From positions 868,001 to 932,000 of the forward strand of contig OZ241918.1 in the NCBI GenBank assembly GCA_965203915.1: a stretch of 64,000 bases of DNA. The letters run 5' to 3'. Of this stretch, positions 8,767-17,939 are shown piece by piece. The notes under the pieces were generated by a model. That model saw nothing but the letters and a program-made list of their open reading frames with translations, had not been told where the DNA came from and did not search any database. This DNA is from JASGCL01 sp965203915. Its GTDB lineage: Bacteria > Pseudomonadota > Alphaproteobacteria > JASGCL01. Numbering within the stretch: position 1 is the first letter of the stretch; the number at the start of each line of letters is the position of its first letter. A program made the position numbers and the translations under genes.

Positions 8767-9127
8767 CTTTGGGCGCGGCGGGGGCATTCTCGAACGGTTT
8801 TAATGTATCAGCCCCGTTTGTATTAGGGATTTTAGCGGGTGCTAGCTTATCTTGCTTGCTGGGGGTATTGTCTAATTCTTTTAAGATTGATTGGTTGCTT
8901 TGTGAATTGCGAGAAAACAAAATAGCCAAAACCAAACTTGTTACCATGAAAACAGTTGCCAAAATGGCCGTGGTGCGGGTTAAGAAATTGGCACTGCCGC
9001 GCACGCTAAACATACTATTGCTGCCGCCGCCAAAGCCGAGCGATCCACCCTCGCTCTTTTGCAATAAGACAAGGATGATAAGCACCAAGGCAATAATGGC
9101 ATGGATAATAAGTAAAAATGTTATCAT
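8759..9127 (-). CDS. secG: Preprotein translocase subunit SecG
   Basis: SecG is the small accessory subunit of the SecYEG inner-membrane channel. The 122-residue protein has two membrane segments (near residues 2-20 and 52-72) separated by the typical loop with the QKSEGGSLGFGGG motif. The C-terminal tail is Ala/Pro/Gln-rich and longer than in enterobacteria, as is common in alphaproteobacteria. The gene stands alone, convergent with the orphan gene at 7207-8709. Confidence 0.93.
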   Translation of the reverse strand: MITFLLIIHAIIALVLIILVLLQKSEGGSLGFGGGSNSMFSVRGSANFLTRTTAILATVFMVTSLVLAILFSRNSQSNQSILKELDNTPSKQDKLAPAKIPNTNGADTLKPFENAPAAPKAQ

Positions 9128-9307
9128 GATTTTATCTCACCACCCATAGCCAATCGAAAATAATAATGCAAGGCATGTTGTTTTTAAGGATCCACAGATT
9201 GTTGCGATGATTTTTTTTAAGCAGCCCCGCCATGTGAGGGAAGAACGATACAAGGACGCCGACCGCAAACCAGAACTTTTTTAAAAAAACCTTGGGCTTA
9301 TTTGGGC

Positions 9308-9508
9308 TTATATAGCCAAGCGAACCAAAATAAGGATAGTCAATATCCACCATATATTGTTGGATATGAAAAACGAGACAAAACCAATAAGAATGCCGAT
9401 TCCAGAAAATAAAACTAATAAACTGGCAGTAAGGATATGAAATAAAAACACAGCGATGGTTCTCCTTTTATAATGTTGCGGGTAGAAATAACACAGCAAC
9501 CGCAGCAT
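9308..9508 (-). CDS. possible small membrane protein
   Basis: A 66-codon frame with an ATG start encodes a basic N-terminus followed by two hydrophobic segments. It lies in the 443-bp gap between secG and the gene at 9571. AT-rich non-coding DNA often yields hydrophobic translations, there is no strong ribosome binding site, and I recognise no family. The rest of the gap (9128-9307 and 9509-9570) shows nothing I can name. Confidence 0.3.
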   Translation of the reverse strand: MLRLLCYFYPQHYKRRTIAVFLFHILTASLLVLFSGIGILIGFVSFFISNNIWWILTILILVRLAI

Positions 9509-9570
9509 ACCATCTTGTTTCTATTTACTATCTATAGATTATCTTTTAGCAGTTTACAAGATGGATTTCT

Positions 9571-10110
9571 TTATAGTTTTTCGTAGGGATCGGGCGGTTG
9601 GCGGGTTGATGTGTTTTTTAAAGCAGGTTTGGTATCCTCATTTTTCTTTTCTGGTTTTTGCGGGTTGGCAAGGTAACGCAGTGGCGATAACAATTTTGGT
9701 TCGGTATGGTTTTTCTTGGCTATGAAATAATCGATAGCCCATGCCAGTGCCGCCACGCCCAAACCCAGGGGTAAAATCCACCAAAGATTTTTTAATATAA
9801 TAAAGGCGACAAAAATAAAGCCAAACCCAAATAGCACAAGGATAAGCCGCGCAATCGAAACGGGCAACCTCTGCCATATAACGGGGAAGGCCACGATAAA
9901 AATAAGAAATGTAATAATCGCCAAAATAGTGGTCACGTGATTGAGGACACCTTTCTTGTGTCGTGTCCCTATGGTCCCGCTACTAACGCCCCACCATATC
10001 CCGCATGTCCCGCTTATGTTCAGCATCCGCCGACATGGAAAACTATACCGCAACCATTCCTGCTTTGTCAATTTATTAAATATTGTTTTTTGCGGGCGCG
10101 GGCTTGGCAT
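9571..10110 (-). CDS. small membrane protein, unknown function
   Basis: The supported part is the C-terminal 120 residues: two or three hydrophobic segments (near residues 60-77, 85-103 and 108-130), then a Lys/Pro/Thr-rich cytoplasmic-looking tail ending in YEKL. The ATG at 10110 gives 179 residues, but its first 58 residues do not look like a natural protein. An in-frame GTG at 9936 would give a more plausible 121-residue membrane protein. It lies 18 bp after gpsA if the long start is right, and 192 bp after it if the short one is. Function unknown. Confidence 0.55.
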   Translation of the reverse strand: MPSPRPQKTIFNKLTKQEWLRYSFPCRRMLNISGTCGIWWGVSSGTIGTRHKKGVLNHVTTILAIITFLIFIVAFPVIWQRLPVSIARLILVLFGFGFIFVAFIILKNLWWILPLGLGVAALAWAIDYFIAKKNHTEPKLLSPLRYLANPQKPEKKNEDTKPALKNTSTRQPPDPYEKL

Positions 10111-10128
10111 GACCGCCGCTTTTATTTT

Positions 10129-11037
10129 TTATTCGCTGCCGGGTAAGGGGCGACTGAGCAAATGTTCGATAGCCTTATCGACGGGTAAAGATTCATGCAA
10201 CACCGCGGCGACGGTGCTAATAATGGGCAAATCAACCCCCAGCAATCTTGCGCGCGCCGCCAATTGGCGTGATGCACCATAACCTTCGGCCACGCCGCGC
10301 GATTGTTGTAGGGCGGTTGCAATATCGCACCCCTGGCCCAATTTTATCCCCAATGCCGTGTTGCGTGATAATTCGGAGCTAGCAGTCAAGACAAGGTCGC
10401 CCACACCCGATAAACCGTAACAGGTATTTTCATTGATGCTATTTTCGCCCGCGGCTTTTTCGGCCAGCAACAATTTTTTCATTTCCGCCAAACCGCGGCT
10501 TATAAGGCTTGCGCTAGCATTAAGGCCTAAATTTTTGCCACGCGCCACCCCCACCGCGATGGACAGAATATTTTTCATGACGCCATTTAATTGCACGCCG
10601 ATAGGGTCATGGTTGGCATAAATGCGCCAAAAATTTTGTTGCAACAATGTTTGCCCGCCCGTTAGCACAGCGGCGTGATGACTAGCCAGGACCGAGGCGG
10701 TGGGTAAATTTTTTTCCATTTCGAAAGCAAAATTGGGGCCCGCCACAATGCCCCAGGCCACGGTAGGAAAATATTGTTGAAGGATAGCCGAGGGCAACAG
10801 CCTATCTTCGTTCATGCCCTTCGAAAACAAAAGGGTGGTGGGCAAGGTTGCTTTATCAAGGGCGAGTTTTTTAAAAACGCTGTCGTAGGCCTGCACGGGC
10901 AGGGCTACCAACAAAAAATCCTGCTGGGTGAGGGTTATTGCCTCACCCCGCCTGACCAAGGTTACATGGTGCTTGGCGCGTAATATATTATACAGCACCG
11001 TGCCAAAATGTCCCGCGCCCAAAATTGTTATATTCAT
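10129..11037 (-). CDS. gpsA: Glycerol-3-phosphate dehydrogenase [NAD(P)+]
   Basis: GpsA reduces dihydroxyacetone phosphate to sn-glycerol-3-phosphate, the backbone of phospholipids. The 302-residue protein starts with the Rossmann motif GAGHFGTVL (residues 7-15). It contains the GPNFAFE segment near residue 120, the catalytic Lys region MKNILSIAVGVARG near residue 160, and the GVGDLVLT and SRNTALG segments near residues 212-232. The length is slightly short of the usual 325-335, with compact loops. It follows tsaD by 13 bp on the same strand, a common alphaproteobacterial arrangement. Confidence 0.95.
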   Translation of the reverse strand: MNITILGAGHFGTVLYNILRAKHHVTLVRRGEAITLTQQDFLLVALPVQAYDSVFKKLALDKATLPTTLLFSKGMNEDRLLPSAILQQYFPTVAWGIVAGPNFAFEMEKNLPTASVLASHHAAVLTGGQTLLQQNFWRIYANHDPIGVQLNGVMKNILSIAVGVARGKNLGLNASASLISRGLAEMKKLLLAEKAAGENSINENTCYGLSGVGDLVLTASSELSRNTALGIKLGQGCDIATALQQSRGVAEGYGASRQLAARARLLGVDLPIISTVAAVLHESLPVDKAIEHLLSRPLPGSE

Positions 11038-11050
11038 GATAGGTTGCCCG

Positions 11051-12160
11051 TTATATTTGCTGAAGGTTGTTATGAATCTGGCGGGTGGGGTTTAGGTCGG
11101 TCGTCGCCCAGCGTGGTCGTGGTTTGTAATCAATGTCGTGGCTTATTCCCGCGCGCAACATTTCTATCCCCGCCCAACCTATCATCGCGCCATTGTCGGT
11201 GCATAATTTGGCGGCGGGGGCGACAAACGAAAATCCTTGGTTATGGGCAGCATCCTGCAACAACCCGCGAATAAATTGGTTGGCGGCGACACCGCCCACC
11301 AAACAAAAATGGCGCGGTTGCGTGCTATTATTCACCTCATTTTTATATTTTTTCATGGCGGCGAGAGATTTTTCTTTTAATGATTCGCCAATGGCTTGCT
11401 GTAAACTGGCGGCGGCATCGGCAACGGTAAAATTTTCTTGCTTCATGATCTTATTTTTTAATGCAGTTTTCAAACCAGAAAAAGAAAAATTGCAACCCGC
11501 CACACCCTTCATCGGGGTGGGCAGGGGGAATCTTGCCGCCACCCCTTGCTTGGCACAATGTTCGATGGCGGGGCCGCCAGGTTGCGGCAAACCAAGCAAA
11601 CGCGCACCCTTATCAAATGCTTCGCCCGCCGAATCATCCAATGTTTCGCCGTAAAGTAAAAAATCATCCACCCCGCGCACCAACAGCAATTGGCAATGCC
11701 CGCCCGACACCAGCAAGGTCAGGTAGGGGAAAGTAATAGCGGGATTATCCAACCTCACCGACAGGGCATGGGCCGCCAAATGGTTCACCGCCACCAGTGG
11801 TTTGTTTAAGGCAAAACTTAAAACCTTGCCCAGCATCGCCCCGACTATTAACCCACCAATCAGGCCAGGGCCGTGGGTTGCGGCAATGGCATCCACCGCC
11901 GAAAGGGGCAGGCTGGCTTTGCGAAATAAATTGGTGAGGAGGGGCATTATTTTATCAAGGTGCGCCCTGGCCGCCACCTCTGGCACCACGCCACCGAATG
12001 GGCGGTGTTCCTCCAGCTGCGACCATGTTTCCATGGCCAGAATTTTATTTTTTTGTAACGGCATGGCTGGCGCGTTTTTTGCCGCCCCGTTGGCTTGCCC
12101 ATCACTTACCAGGGCAAGCGATGTTTCATCACAAGAAGTTTCAATACCAAGCACTATCAT
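11051..12160 (-). CDS. tsaD: tRNA N6-threonylcarbamoyladenosine synthase catalytic subunit TsaD
   Basis: TsaD transfers threonylcarbamoyl to A37 of ANN-decoding tRNAs, together with TsaB and TsaE. The protein (369 residues from the ATG at 12160; four more from the ATG at 12172) begins with the family motif VLGIETSCDETS. It has the metal-binding motif NHLAAH near residue 130, where many homologues have HMEGH, and the SGGHCQL motif shortly after. A FSFSGLKTA segment and a C-terminal DNGAMIGWAG motif complete the family pattern. It is divergent from hemC across a gap of about 50 bp. Its partner TsaE is encoded at 38.9 kb. Confidence 0.96.
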   Translation of the reverse strand: MIVLGIETSCDETSLALVSDGQANGAAKNAPAMPLQKNKILAMETWSQLEEHRPFGGVVPEVAARAHLDKIMPLLTNLFRKASLPLSAVDAIAATHGPGLIGGLIVGAMLGKVLSFALNKPLVAVNHLAAHALSVRLDNPAITFPYLTLLVSGGHCQLLLVRGVDDFLLYGETLDDSAGEAFDKGARLLGLPQPGGPAIEHCAKQGVAARFPLPTPMKGVAGCNFSFSGLKTALKNKIMKQENFTVADAAASLQQAIGESLKEKSLAAMKKYKNEVNNSTQPRHFCLVGGVAANQFIRGLLQDAAHNQGFSFVAPAAKLCTDNGAMIGWAGIEMLRAGISHDIDYKPRPRWATTDLNPTRQIHNNLQQI

Positions 12161-12210
12161 AATAAAAAACATCTATCATTTTTTGGTGATAAAATCTATA
12201 AAAGCAAGCG

Positions 12211-13107
12211 ATGGTAAACTCGCAAGCAAATAATATAGTGATAGGTAGCCGCGCTAGCCCCCTGGCCTTGGCGCAAACCATGCTGATAAGATCGGGGTTG
12301 GAGGCGGCGCATCACGGATTGGTGGTTGACATAAAAACCATGACCACCAGCGGCGACAAATTTTTAGAAGCCAATTTGTCGGCGATAGGGGGCAAGGCGT
12401 TGTTTACCAAAGAATTGGATAATGCTTTGTTGCAGGGCGATATCGACCTTGCGGTGCATTCGTTAAAAGATGTTGAAACCAATTTGCAGGCTCAATTACA
12501 GATTATTGCCATTCCCCGCCGCGAAACACCGCTTGATTGTTTGGTAAGCCATGGCAAGGCAACCTTGGCATCGTTGAAGCCAGGCAGTGTGGTTGGCACT
12601 GCTTCGCTGCGCCGTCAAGCCTTGATAAAAAAACATCGTCCTGATTTGGTGCTTACCTTGTTGCGTGGCAATATCAACAGCCGTTTGCAAAAATTGGAGC
12701 AGGGCGAGATGGACGCCATGGTGTTGGCGGTGGCGGGGTTAAAACGCGTTGGGTTGGAACATCGCATCAGCGAGGTTTTCTCGGCCGAAGATTTCCCGCC
12801 CGCCCCATCGCAAGGGGCATTGGGTTTGATGGCGTTGTCGCACAATGAATCGATAAAAAAAATATGCGCCCCGTTGCATGACGCCCATGCGGCACGGGCA
12901 GTCGAATTGGAAAGAAAATTTTTGGCGTTGCTTGATGGTTCGTGCAAAACGCCGATAGGTTGCCTGGTAGAAATCGATGGTAAGAATTTACGTGCGATAG
13001 GTTTTGTCGCCAACCAAGATTTATCTAACCCACGGCAAAAAATAATGGTTGGTGAATTGAGCCACGGGGATAAAATAATCACCGCATTGGCCCAAGCTTT
13101 ACGGTAA
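12211..13107 (+). CDS. hemC: Porphobilinogen deaminase (hydroxymethylbilane synthase)
   Basis: HemC joins four porphobilinogens into hydroxymethylbilane in heme synthesis. The 298-residue protein has the IGSRASPLALAQ motif near residue 10, the AVHSLKDV motif near residue 87, the GTASLRRQ motif near residue 130, the LRGNINSRL motif near residue 150, and the dipyrromethane cofactor cysteine in LDGSCKTPIG near residue 245. It is followed 45 bp later by hemD on the same strand, the next enzyme in the pathway. Confidence 0.97.
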   Translation: MVNSQANNIVIGSRASPLALAQTMLIRSGLEAAHHGLVVDIKTMTTSGDKFLEANLSAIGGKALFTKELDNALLQGDIDLAVHSLKDVETNLQAQLQIIAIPRRETPLDCLVSHGKATLASLKPGSVVGTASLRRQALIKKHRPDLVLTLLRGNINSRLQKLEQGEMDAMVLAVAGLKRVGLEHRISEVFSAEDFPPAPSQGALGLMALSHNESIKKICAPLHDAHAARAVELERKFLALLDGSCKTPIGCLVEIDGKNLRAIGFVANQDLSNPRQKIMVGELSHGDKIITALAQALR

Positions 13108-13152
13108 TGGCTTTACAATAAATATTGATTCTCTACTTACCTGCACCCCGCG

Positions 13153-13917
13153 ATGACCATCGATAAAAATATAGATACATCCGCCCTGGTTATTATCACC
13201 CGCCCCGATTCCAGCGGTGAAAAATTAACCGCCGAGTATAAGGCGGCGGGGTATAAGGCTTTGCATCTATCGGTTATGCAATATGAAACCTTGGGCATGG
13301 CGGATAGCATCGTTTATGAAAAATTGGCTGGCGCCAGCGCGCTGGCCTTTACCTCTGGCAATGGGGTGCGCGCCCTTATGGAATATTTTGGTCGACCATC
13401 AGGGGTGGACTTAATAAAAAAATATGGCACGATTAAAAAAATATTCGCGGTCGGCCCCATGACAGGCTTGACTATAGAAGAATTATTACAACAGCAACTT
13501 TTTGCTCCGCCGCCGAACCAAGAATTATTGATAGCGGGCGGCAATGTAGAAAAACTTGCGAAATTAATACAGGAGAAATTTCATGGGCGTGAGGAAGGGG
13601 CTATCCTGCATATCGGTGCCGCACAAACCGCGGGGGAGGGGCAGGGCGAAGATTTGGTAGCCCGCCTATTAACAAACAACATAGCCGCGGAAAAATTATC
13701 GCTCTATAACATGGTGGCCAGCGAGGGTATGGATGATAGGATAAAACAAACCATAAAAAATCATCCAGAAAAAAAAATAATTTTATTTTTTTCGCCGCGC
13801 ACCGTGGTGTTAACCGCCGCATTATTACGCCGCCATGGTTTTGCGCCGTCTGATTTTTTTGCCCATGGTCATACCCCCACGGTTAGTGCGGTTGCGGACC
13901 AGCATGGGTTTCAATGA
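13153..13917 (+). CDS. hemD: Uroporphyrinogen-III synthase
   Basis: HemD closes hydroxymethylbilane with inversion of ring D. Sequence conservation is low in this family, but the 254-residue length, the N-terminal ITRP start, the ALAFTSGNGVRAL segment near residue 58, the FAVGPMT segment near residue 97, and the ILFFSPRTVVLTAALL segment near residue 208 fit. The position directly after hemC supports it. The stop codon abuts the stop of the convergent nucleotidyltransferase gene at 13918. Confidence 0.9.
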   Translation: MTIDKNIDTSALVIITRPDSSGEKLTAEYKAAGYKALHLSVMQYETLGMADSIVYEKLAGASALAFTSGNGVRALMEYFGRPSGVDLIKKYGTIKKIFAVGPMTGLTIEELLQQQLFAPPPNQELLIAGGNVEKLAKLIQEKFHGREEGAILHIGAAQTAGEGQGEDLVARLLTNNIAAEKLSLYNMVASEGMDDRIKQTIKNHPEKKIILFFSPRTVVLTAALLRRHGFAPSDFFAHGHTPTVSAVADQHGFQ

Positions 13918-15150
13918 TTATTTTTTGATATCGGCCAGCAAGGCGGCCTTGCTCAATTGCCCTTGGCTATCCAGCCATTTTTTTTCCAAACGCGGTATAT
14001 GGGTGGCAAAATCATCGCGGCCAAAACCCAAGGATTTTAATTCTTCGCCCGCCTTGGCCAGGGGAAAAACAGGTTGCGGTTGTTGCGATAAAACTGCCCA
14101 TTGCTCTTGATTAATATTACCTTTCAGCCATTGGTGCATCAACCATGTTTGATAAACTTCTTGCCCGCCATAATAATGAATAGCAAACGGCTGAAATTTC
14201 GAGCCCCATTTTTTATCCGCATGGGCATGGTCGGCGATAAGTTTGTTTATTTCTTTGGGCCAGGCAAAATTGCTTTGCATCAATGGCTCACCCATTATTT
14301 CTAACAACGAAAAATAAAATGTTGCGCGCCGCGTTGCGGGCCAGCCATTGATGGTTTCTATCATCGCGCTGGATAGATTTTGGATAAGGGTGTCCTTTAG
14401 CCTGAGGCCTATTTCTTGCCAAATGCCGTCTTCCGCCATGGCGCGCATGGTGTCTTTTGCTTTGCTTGATAAGAAAATTTTTAACAATTCCATGCCAACC
14501 CGTTCGTGTGATATTTTTTGCAAACCATTTTTTTGCCCCATGATAATTTTTCTGTCGGCGGCATCGTGGGACAGCAACGGTATGGTGGCTAAAAATCGGT
14601 AGTAGCGTAGGATCCTTAAGTAATCTTCGGTAATACGTTGCTTGCTATCGCCAATGAATGTTAGGCGCGGTGTTTTTATATCGGGCATGATACCCAGCGG
14701 GTCGAATATTTGCCCCGCGATGTCGGCGTAAAGCGCGTTGATGGTGAAATCACGCCTTGCCGCATCATCTTGCCAATCACCGCCAAACGCAACCACCGCA
14801 TGGCGACCGTCGGTGCTGACATCACGGCGCAGGCAGGCTACCTCCACCATAATCCCCTGCTGGACAATACGAATAATACCATGGTCAAAGCCATCTAATA
14901 TCAATCGCCAATCATCGAATTCTTCCACATATTTTTTTAATAGGGGCGGGGTGGTTTTGATGGCTAGGTCGTAATGATAGGCAACCGTTTCTTCAATCGC
15001 TAACCCCAACAATTGGTCGCGCACCGCACCGCCAACCACCCTGACCTCCGCCAACCTATTCAGGCGCGTCATCATACCATGAACCAACGGCGGAATTAAT
15101 ATTTTCTGCGCCAACATTTTTTGCAATCTAGCTGGCTTAGGGGTTTCCAA
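13918..15150 (-). CDS. CCA tRNA nucleotidyltransferase / poly(A) polymerase family protein with altered DxD motif
   Basis: A 410-residue class II nucleotidyltransferase of the CCA-adding/PcnB family, which adds CCA to tRNA 3' ends or polyadenylates RNA. It has the RVVGGAVRDQLLG motif (residues 37-49), the DGRHAVV segment, and the RRDFTINALYAD motif near residue 133. The metal-binding DxD that should follow GGAVRD reads H59-Y60-D61 here, so the first catalytic aspartate is replaced by histidine; I checked the codons (CAT TAC GAC). The enzyme may be impaired or specialised. No second copy is in the window. The reading frame is otherwise intact and full length. Confidence 0.88.
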   Translation of the reverse strand: METPKPARLQKMLAQKILIPPLVHGMMTRLNRLAEVRVVGGAVRDQLLGLAIEETVAYHYDLAIKTTPPLLKKYVEEFDDWRLILDGFDHGIIRIVQQGIMVEVACLRRDVSTDGRHAVVAFGGDWQDDAARRDFTINALYADIAGQIFDPLGIMPDIKTPRLTFIGDSKQRITEDYLRILRYYRFLATIPLLSHDAADRKIIMGQKNGLQKISHERVGMELLKIFLSSKAKDTMRAMAEDGIWQEIGLRLKDTLIQNLSSAMIETINGWPATRRATFYFSLLEIMGEPLMQSNFAWPKEINKLIADHAHADKKWGSKFQPFAIHYYGGQEVYQTWLMHQWLKGNINQEQWAVLSQQPQPVFPLAKAGEELKSLGFGRDDFATHIPRLEKKWLDSQGQLSKAALLADIKK

Positions 15151-15167
15151 AAATATTTATTTATTGT

Positions 15168-16292
15168 TTATTGAGATTTGGGCGCGATGGGATCGTTGCT
15201 AATAACATCCTCGGGCAGGGTATCGGGGCTGGCATCGAGCGAATCAGCGGGCAATTTTTTGCTGGCTGGCGTTGGCACCAGGGTTAACAATGGCAGTAGT
15301 TTTTCTGGCTCGACATGAATGATGTAGGGGACAGCACTGGTTGTTGTGTAGCGATAGGCTTTGTTATCGAGTAAAAAGGTTAAATTGGCCACCGCGGGGG
15401 TGTTCAATTTTGCATCTTTTTGGGAGGGCAGGTTGATGGTTTGCCCTTTTTGCATCACGGTTTCTAGCAACAGGGTGCCATTGGCGGCGGTTATTTTTAT
15501 CGGGGTATTTTCGTTGGCATACAACATAAATTGTGCCGCGGGAGTTGTGAGGGCGGCGGGATTGGTCGCGTTATTTTTTTCGCCGATGGATAAGAACAAA
15601 TAATAGCCACCAAACAACAAAGCCAGCACCACAAGCAGGCCGACAGGTTTTATCAAATCTATCAGGTGGGTTGGATGATAGTTAAATTTTTTCTTAACAT
15701 ATTCTTTGTCGCGATTAAAAAACCGAGAAGGCGTATGGGCGATATCGTTCATTTTTAATAAACGTTTGATGGCCATTTCGTCATAAAAATGTTGCGCCAA
15801 GAAGGGCAGGTAAATATCTTCATCAATATGCAACAATTGTGAATATTGCCCAATGAGGCCGCGAATAAAATATTGGTCAGGCAAAAGATAATAACGACCA
15901 TTTTCCAAGACATCAATGAACGATTCGCGAAATTTTAATTCGCGAGAAATGTCAGCATGTTCCCAATGTAATTCTTTGCGTTTCTTTTTTAACATTATGC
16001 CAAATTCTATCGGGGAAAGCGTGGCATATTTTTTTTGATTGGGGGTAAGGATGGATGATACCGAATCGGCTTCCATAGCCTCCACAATTGGTGAAGGGTT
16101 GGTTTTTTGGTCGGCAACGATGGAAGATTTTGCAATATCTTTTACCTTGCCAAATAAACTTTTTCCTACGTTGGCAACATTTTTATCGCTTAATCGTTCA
16201 TACCACGGCAATGGTTTGCCGCCCGCCGATGGCGCATCTGTTTTACCTAAGGTATCAATAAACTTCTTTTTTTTCATATTTTTTTTTAGCAT
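15168..16292 (-). CDS. RodZ-like helix-turn-helix membrane protein
   Basis: The 374-residue protein has a Lys-rich N-terminal region. A HTH_25-type helix-turn-helix domain follows at about residues 92-165, with the LKKKRKEL start, an I...L.....+..LE...Y..LP....+RG.+..YS pattern and the usual spacing. One membrane segment lies near residues 216-235, then a periplasmic domain of the kind found at RodZ C-termini, ending in a Pro/Ser/Asp-rich tail. RodZ links MreB to the membrane and supports cell shape. The N-terminal extension of about 90 residues before the HTH is unusual. A second start at MKKKKFID (16277) is possible. It lies 17 bp upstream of the CCA-family gene. Confidence 0.82.
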   Translation of the reverse strand: MLKKNMKKKKFIDTLGKTDAPSAGGKPLPWYERLSDKNVANVGKSLFGKVKDIAKSSIVADQKTNPSPIVEAMEADSVSSILTPNQKKYATLSPIEFGIMLKKKRKELHWEHADISRELKFRESFIDVLENGRYYLLPDQYFIRGLIGQYSQLLHIDEDIYLPFLAQHFYDEMAIKRLLKMNDIAHTPSRFFNRDKEYVKKKFNYHPTHLIDLIKPVGLLVVLALLFGGYYLFLSIGEKNNATNPAALTTPAAQFMLYANENTPIKITAANGTLLLETVMQKGQTINLPSQKDAKLNTPAVANLTFLLDNKAYRYTTTSAVPYIIHVEPEKLLPLLTLVPTPASKKLPADSLDASPDTLPEDVISNDPIAPKSQ

Positions 16293-16355
16293 GTTATGGT
16301 TGTTATAACAAGGGTAGGCATTTTTATGGGGAGAGGTTGGATAAATATTCGTTGG

Positions 16356-17735
16356 TTACTTATTTTTAGGTTCAAGCAAGTGATTGATGAGTGGTAAAAA
16401 ATGGGGGAAGGATGTCGCAATGGCCGAGGCATCATCGATGACGATGGGTTGTTCGGCTATCAGGCCTAGGATATAAAAACTCATGGCGATGCGATGGTCG
16501 AGGTTGCTATGAATCATGTTGCCCCCCGATATTGTGCTGCTTGATGTTTTGCTGGCGGCACCATGCAAACCCTTGCCAGTAATTTCTATCCAATCTTCGC
16601 CTGTCTTTACCGTTAATCCTGCCCCCGCCAAACCCGTGGCGATGGCGTTTAAACGGTCGGATTCCTTGACTCGCAATTCGGATAATCCTTGAAAAAGCGA
16701 TGTGCCATGGGCGACGGCCGCGGCCATGGCAAGAATGGGGTATTCATCTATCATCCGTGCGGCGCGTTCGGGCGGGGTGGTAACGCCGCGCAACGGCGCG
16801 TATTTTACTTTTACCGTGCCGTGGGGCTCGCTGCCCTTGGCAAAACTATCAAATTCTATTTTTATGTCGGCACCCATTTCTAACAATGTTTCCAAAATCC
16901 CATCGCGCGTCGGGTTTAACCCGACATTTTCAATCGTGATATCGCTGTCGGGGATGATAGATGCCGCCACCAACAAAAAAGCAACCGAACTAATATCGCG
17001 CGGTATGTTGATGTTTTTGGCTGTTATATTATCAAGCACGGGCACGCCCCCTTCGATGGTGATGCCGCGCAGGTTCTCCCTCAATGTTTCGCGCACTTCA
17101 ACCCCAAAATGCGCCAGCATGCGTTCGGTGTGGTCGCGGCTTATTTCCTTTTCCCAAATGGTGGTCTGGCCAATGGCCGATAACCCCGCCAATAGGATGG
17201 CAGATTTTATTTGCGCCGAAGCCACGGGCAGGGTGTAATCAAGCGGCAGCAATGGCGGTTGACCACGAAAAGCCAGCGGTAAAAATTTATGGTCGGGATT
17301 GTCAAACACAACACCCATGTTGCTTAATGGGTCAATGACTCGCCCCATCGGGCGTTTGCTGAGCGATGAGTCGCCAAAAAATTTGATGGGATGCCCCGTG
17401 CCCGCCAAAAGCCCCATCAGCAACCTGGCGCTGGTGCCACTGTTCCCCATGTCGAGCGGTGCTTGCGGTTGGCGAAAGGATAAAAACCCTGCGCTGGTTA
17501 CGACATAATCTTGCCCTTCCTTTTTGATATCTACCCCCACCGCTTCCATGGCGCGTTGGGTGCGGTGGGTGTCCTCGCTTTCTAACAACCCGCTGATGCG
17601 GCTTGTGCCGCGCGCCATGCTGGCAAACATTAAGGCGCGGTGCGAAATGGATTTATCGCCCATCGCCGCCAGGGGATTATCCTTGCTTAAAAGGCCGCGC
17701 AACGGATGGTTGGTTTTATGACTGGTGAGTTTCAT
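16356..17735 (-). CDS. aroA: 3-phosphoshikimate 1-carboxyvinyltransferase (EPSP synthase)
   Basis: AroA condenses shikimate-3-phosphate with phosphoenolpyruvate in the shikimate pathway. The 459-residue protein has GDKSISHRALMFASMA near residue 27, LDMGNSGTSARLLMGLL near residue 95, SKRPMGRV near residue 126, and ELRVKESDRLNA near residue 365, plus the LDHRIAMSF segment near the end. Overall similarity looks closer to the alphaproteobacterial class II group, but the substrate-loop glycine in GNSGT is retained. It stands alone, with a 204-bp gap before the divergent gene at 17940. Confidence 0.97.
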   Translation of the reverse strand: MKLTSHKTNHPLRGLLSKDNPLAAMGDKSISHRALMFASMARGTSRISGLLESEDTHRTQRAMEAVGVDIKKEGQDYVVTSAGFLSFRQPQAPLDMGNSGTSARLLMGLLAGTGHPIKFFGDSSLSKRPMGRVIDPLSNMGVVFDNPDHKFLPLAFRGQPPLLPLDYTLPVASAQIKSAILLAGLSAIGQTTIWEKEISRDHTERMLAHFGVEVRETLRENLRGITIEGGVPVLDNITAKNINIPRDISSVAFLLVAASIIPDSDITIENVGLNPTRDGILETLLEMGADIKIEFDSFAKGSEPHGTVKVKYAPLRGVTTPPERAARMIDEYPILAMAAAVAHGTSLFQGLSELRVKESDRLNAIATGLAGAGLTVKTGEDWIEITGKGLHGAASKTSSSTISGGNMIHSNLDHRIAMSFYILGLIAEQPIVIDDASAIATSFPHFLPLINHLLEPKNK

Positions 17736-17904
17736 TTTTTTGCTTAATCATGCGCTATCGACAAAGGCAATGTAAATATTATCCAATTTGTTTTTGTTAC
17801 GGTGGTGAGGCTAGCGGCAATATTTTTTTTGATTGTGCTTATGATTGATTATACATCCTGCACCCGCAACATAAACGATTCCTTTATCAAAGCAATAAAT
17901 TCTT

Positions 17905-17933
17905 TTGACAAATTATATTTTGTATGTTAGGCA
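17905..17933 (+). promoter_or_regulatory. possible sigma-70 promoter of the FYDLN-acid gene
   Basis: A perfect TTGACA lies at 17905-17910; 17 bp later is TAGGCA (17928-17933), only a partial match to a -10 box. The ATG follows at 17940, so if used the transcript would be nearly leaderless. The perfect -35 hexamer is the main support. The remainder of the 17736-17904 gap is AT-rich and shows nothing further. Confidence 0.3.
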
Positions 17934-17939
17934 CAAAAC

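Noticed and set aside
9132..9353. A 73-codon frame directly upstream of secG with one hydrophobic segment
   Set aside because: It overlaps another weak frame at 9308-9508, has no ribosome binding site and no family resemblance; AT-rich DNA easily gives such frames.
16356..17735. AroA as a glyphosate-insensitive class II enzyme
   Set aside because: The overall sequence resembles the alphaproteobacterial group, but the loop keeps glycine (GNSGT) where the best-known insensitive enzyme has alanine. No tolerance claim can be made.
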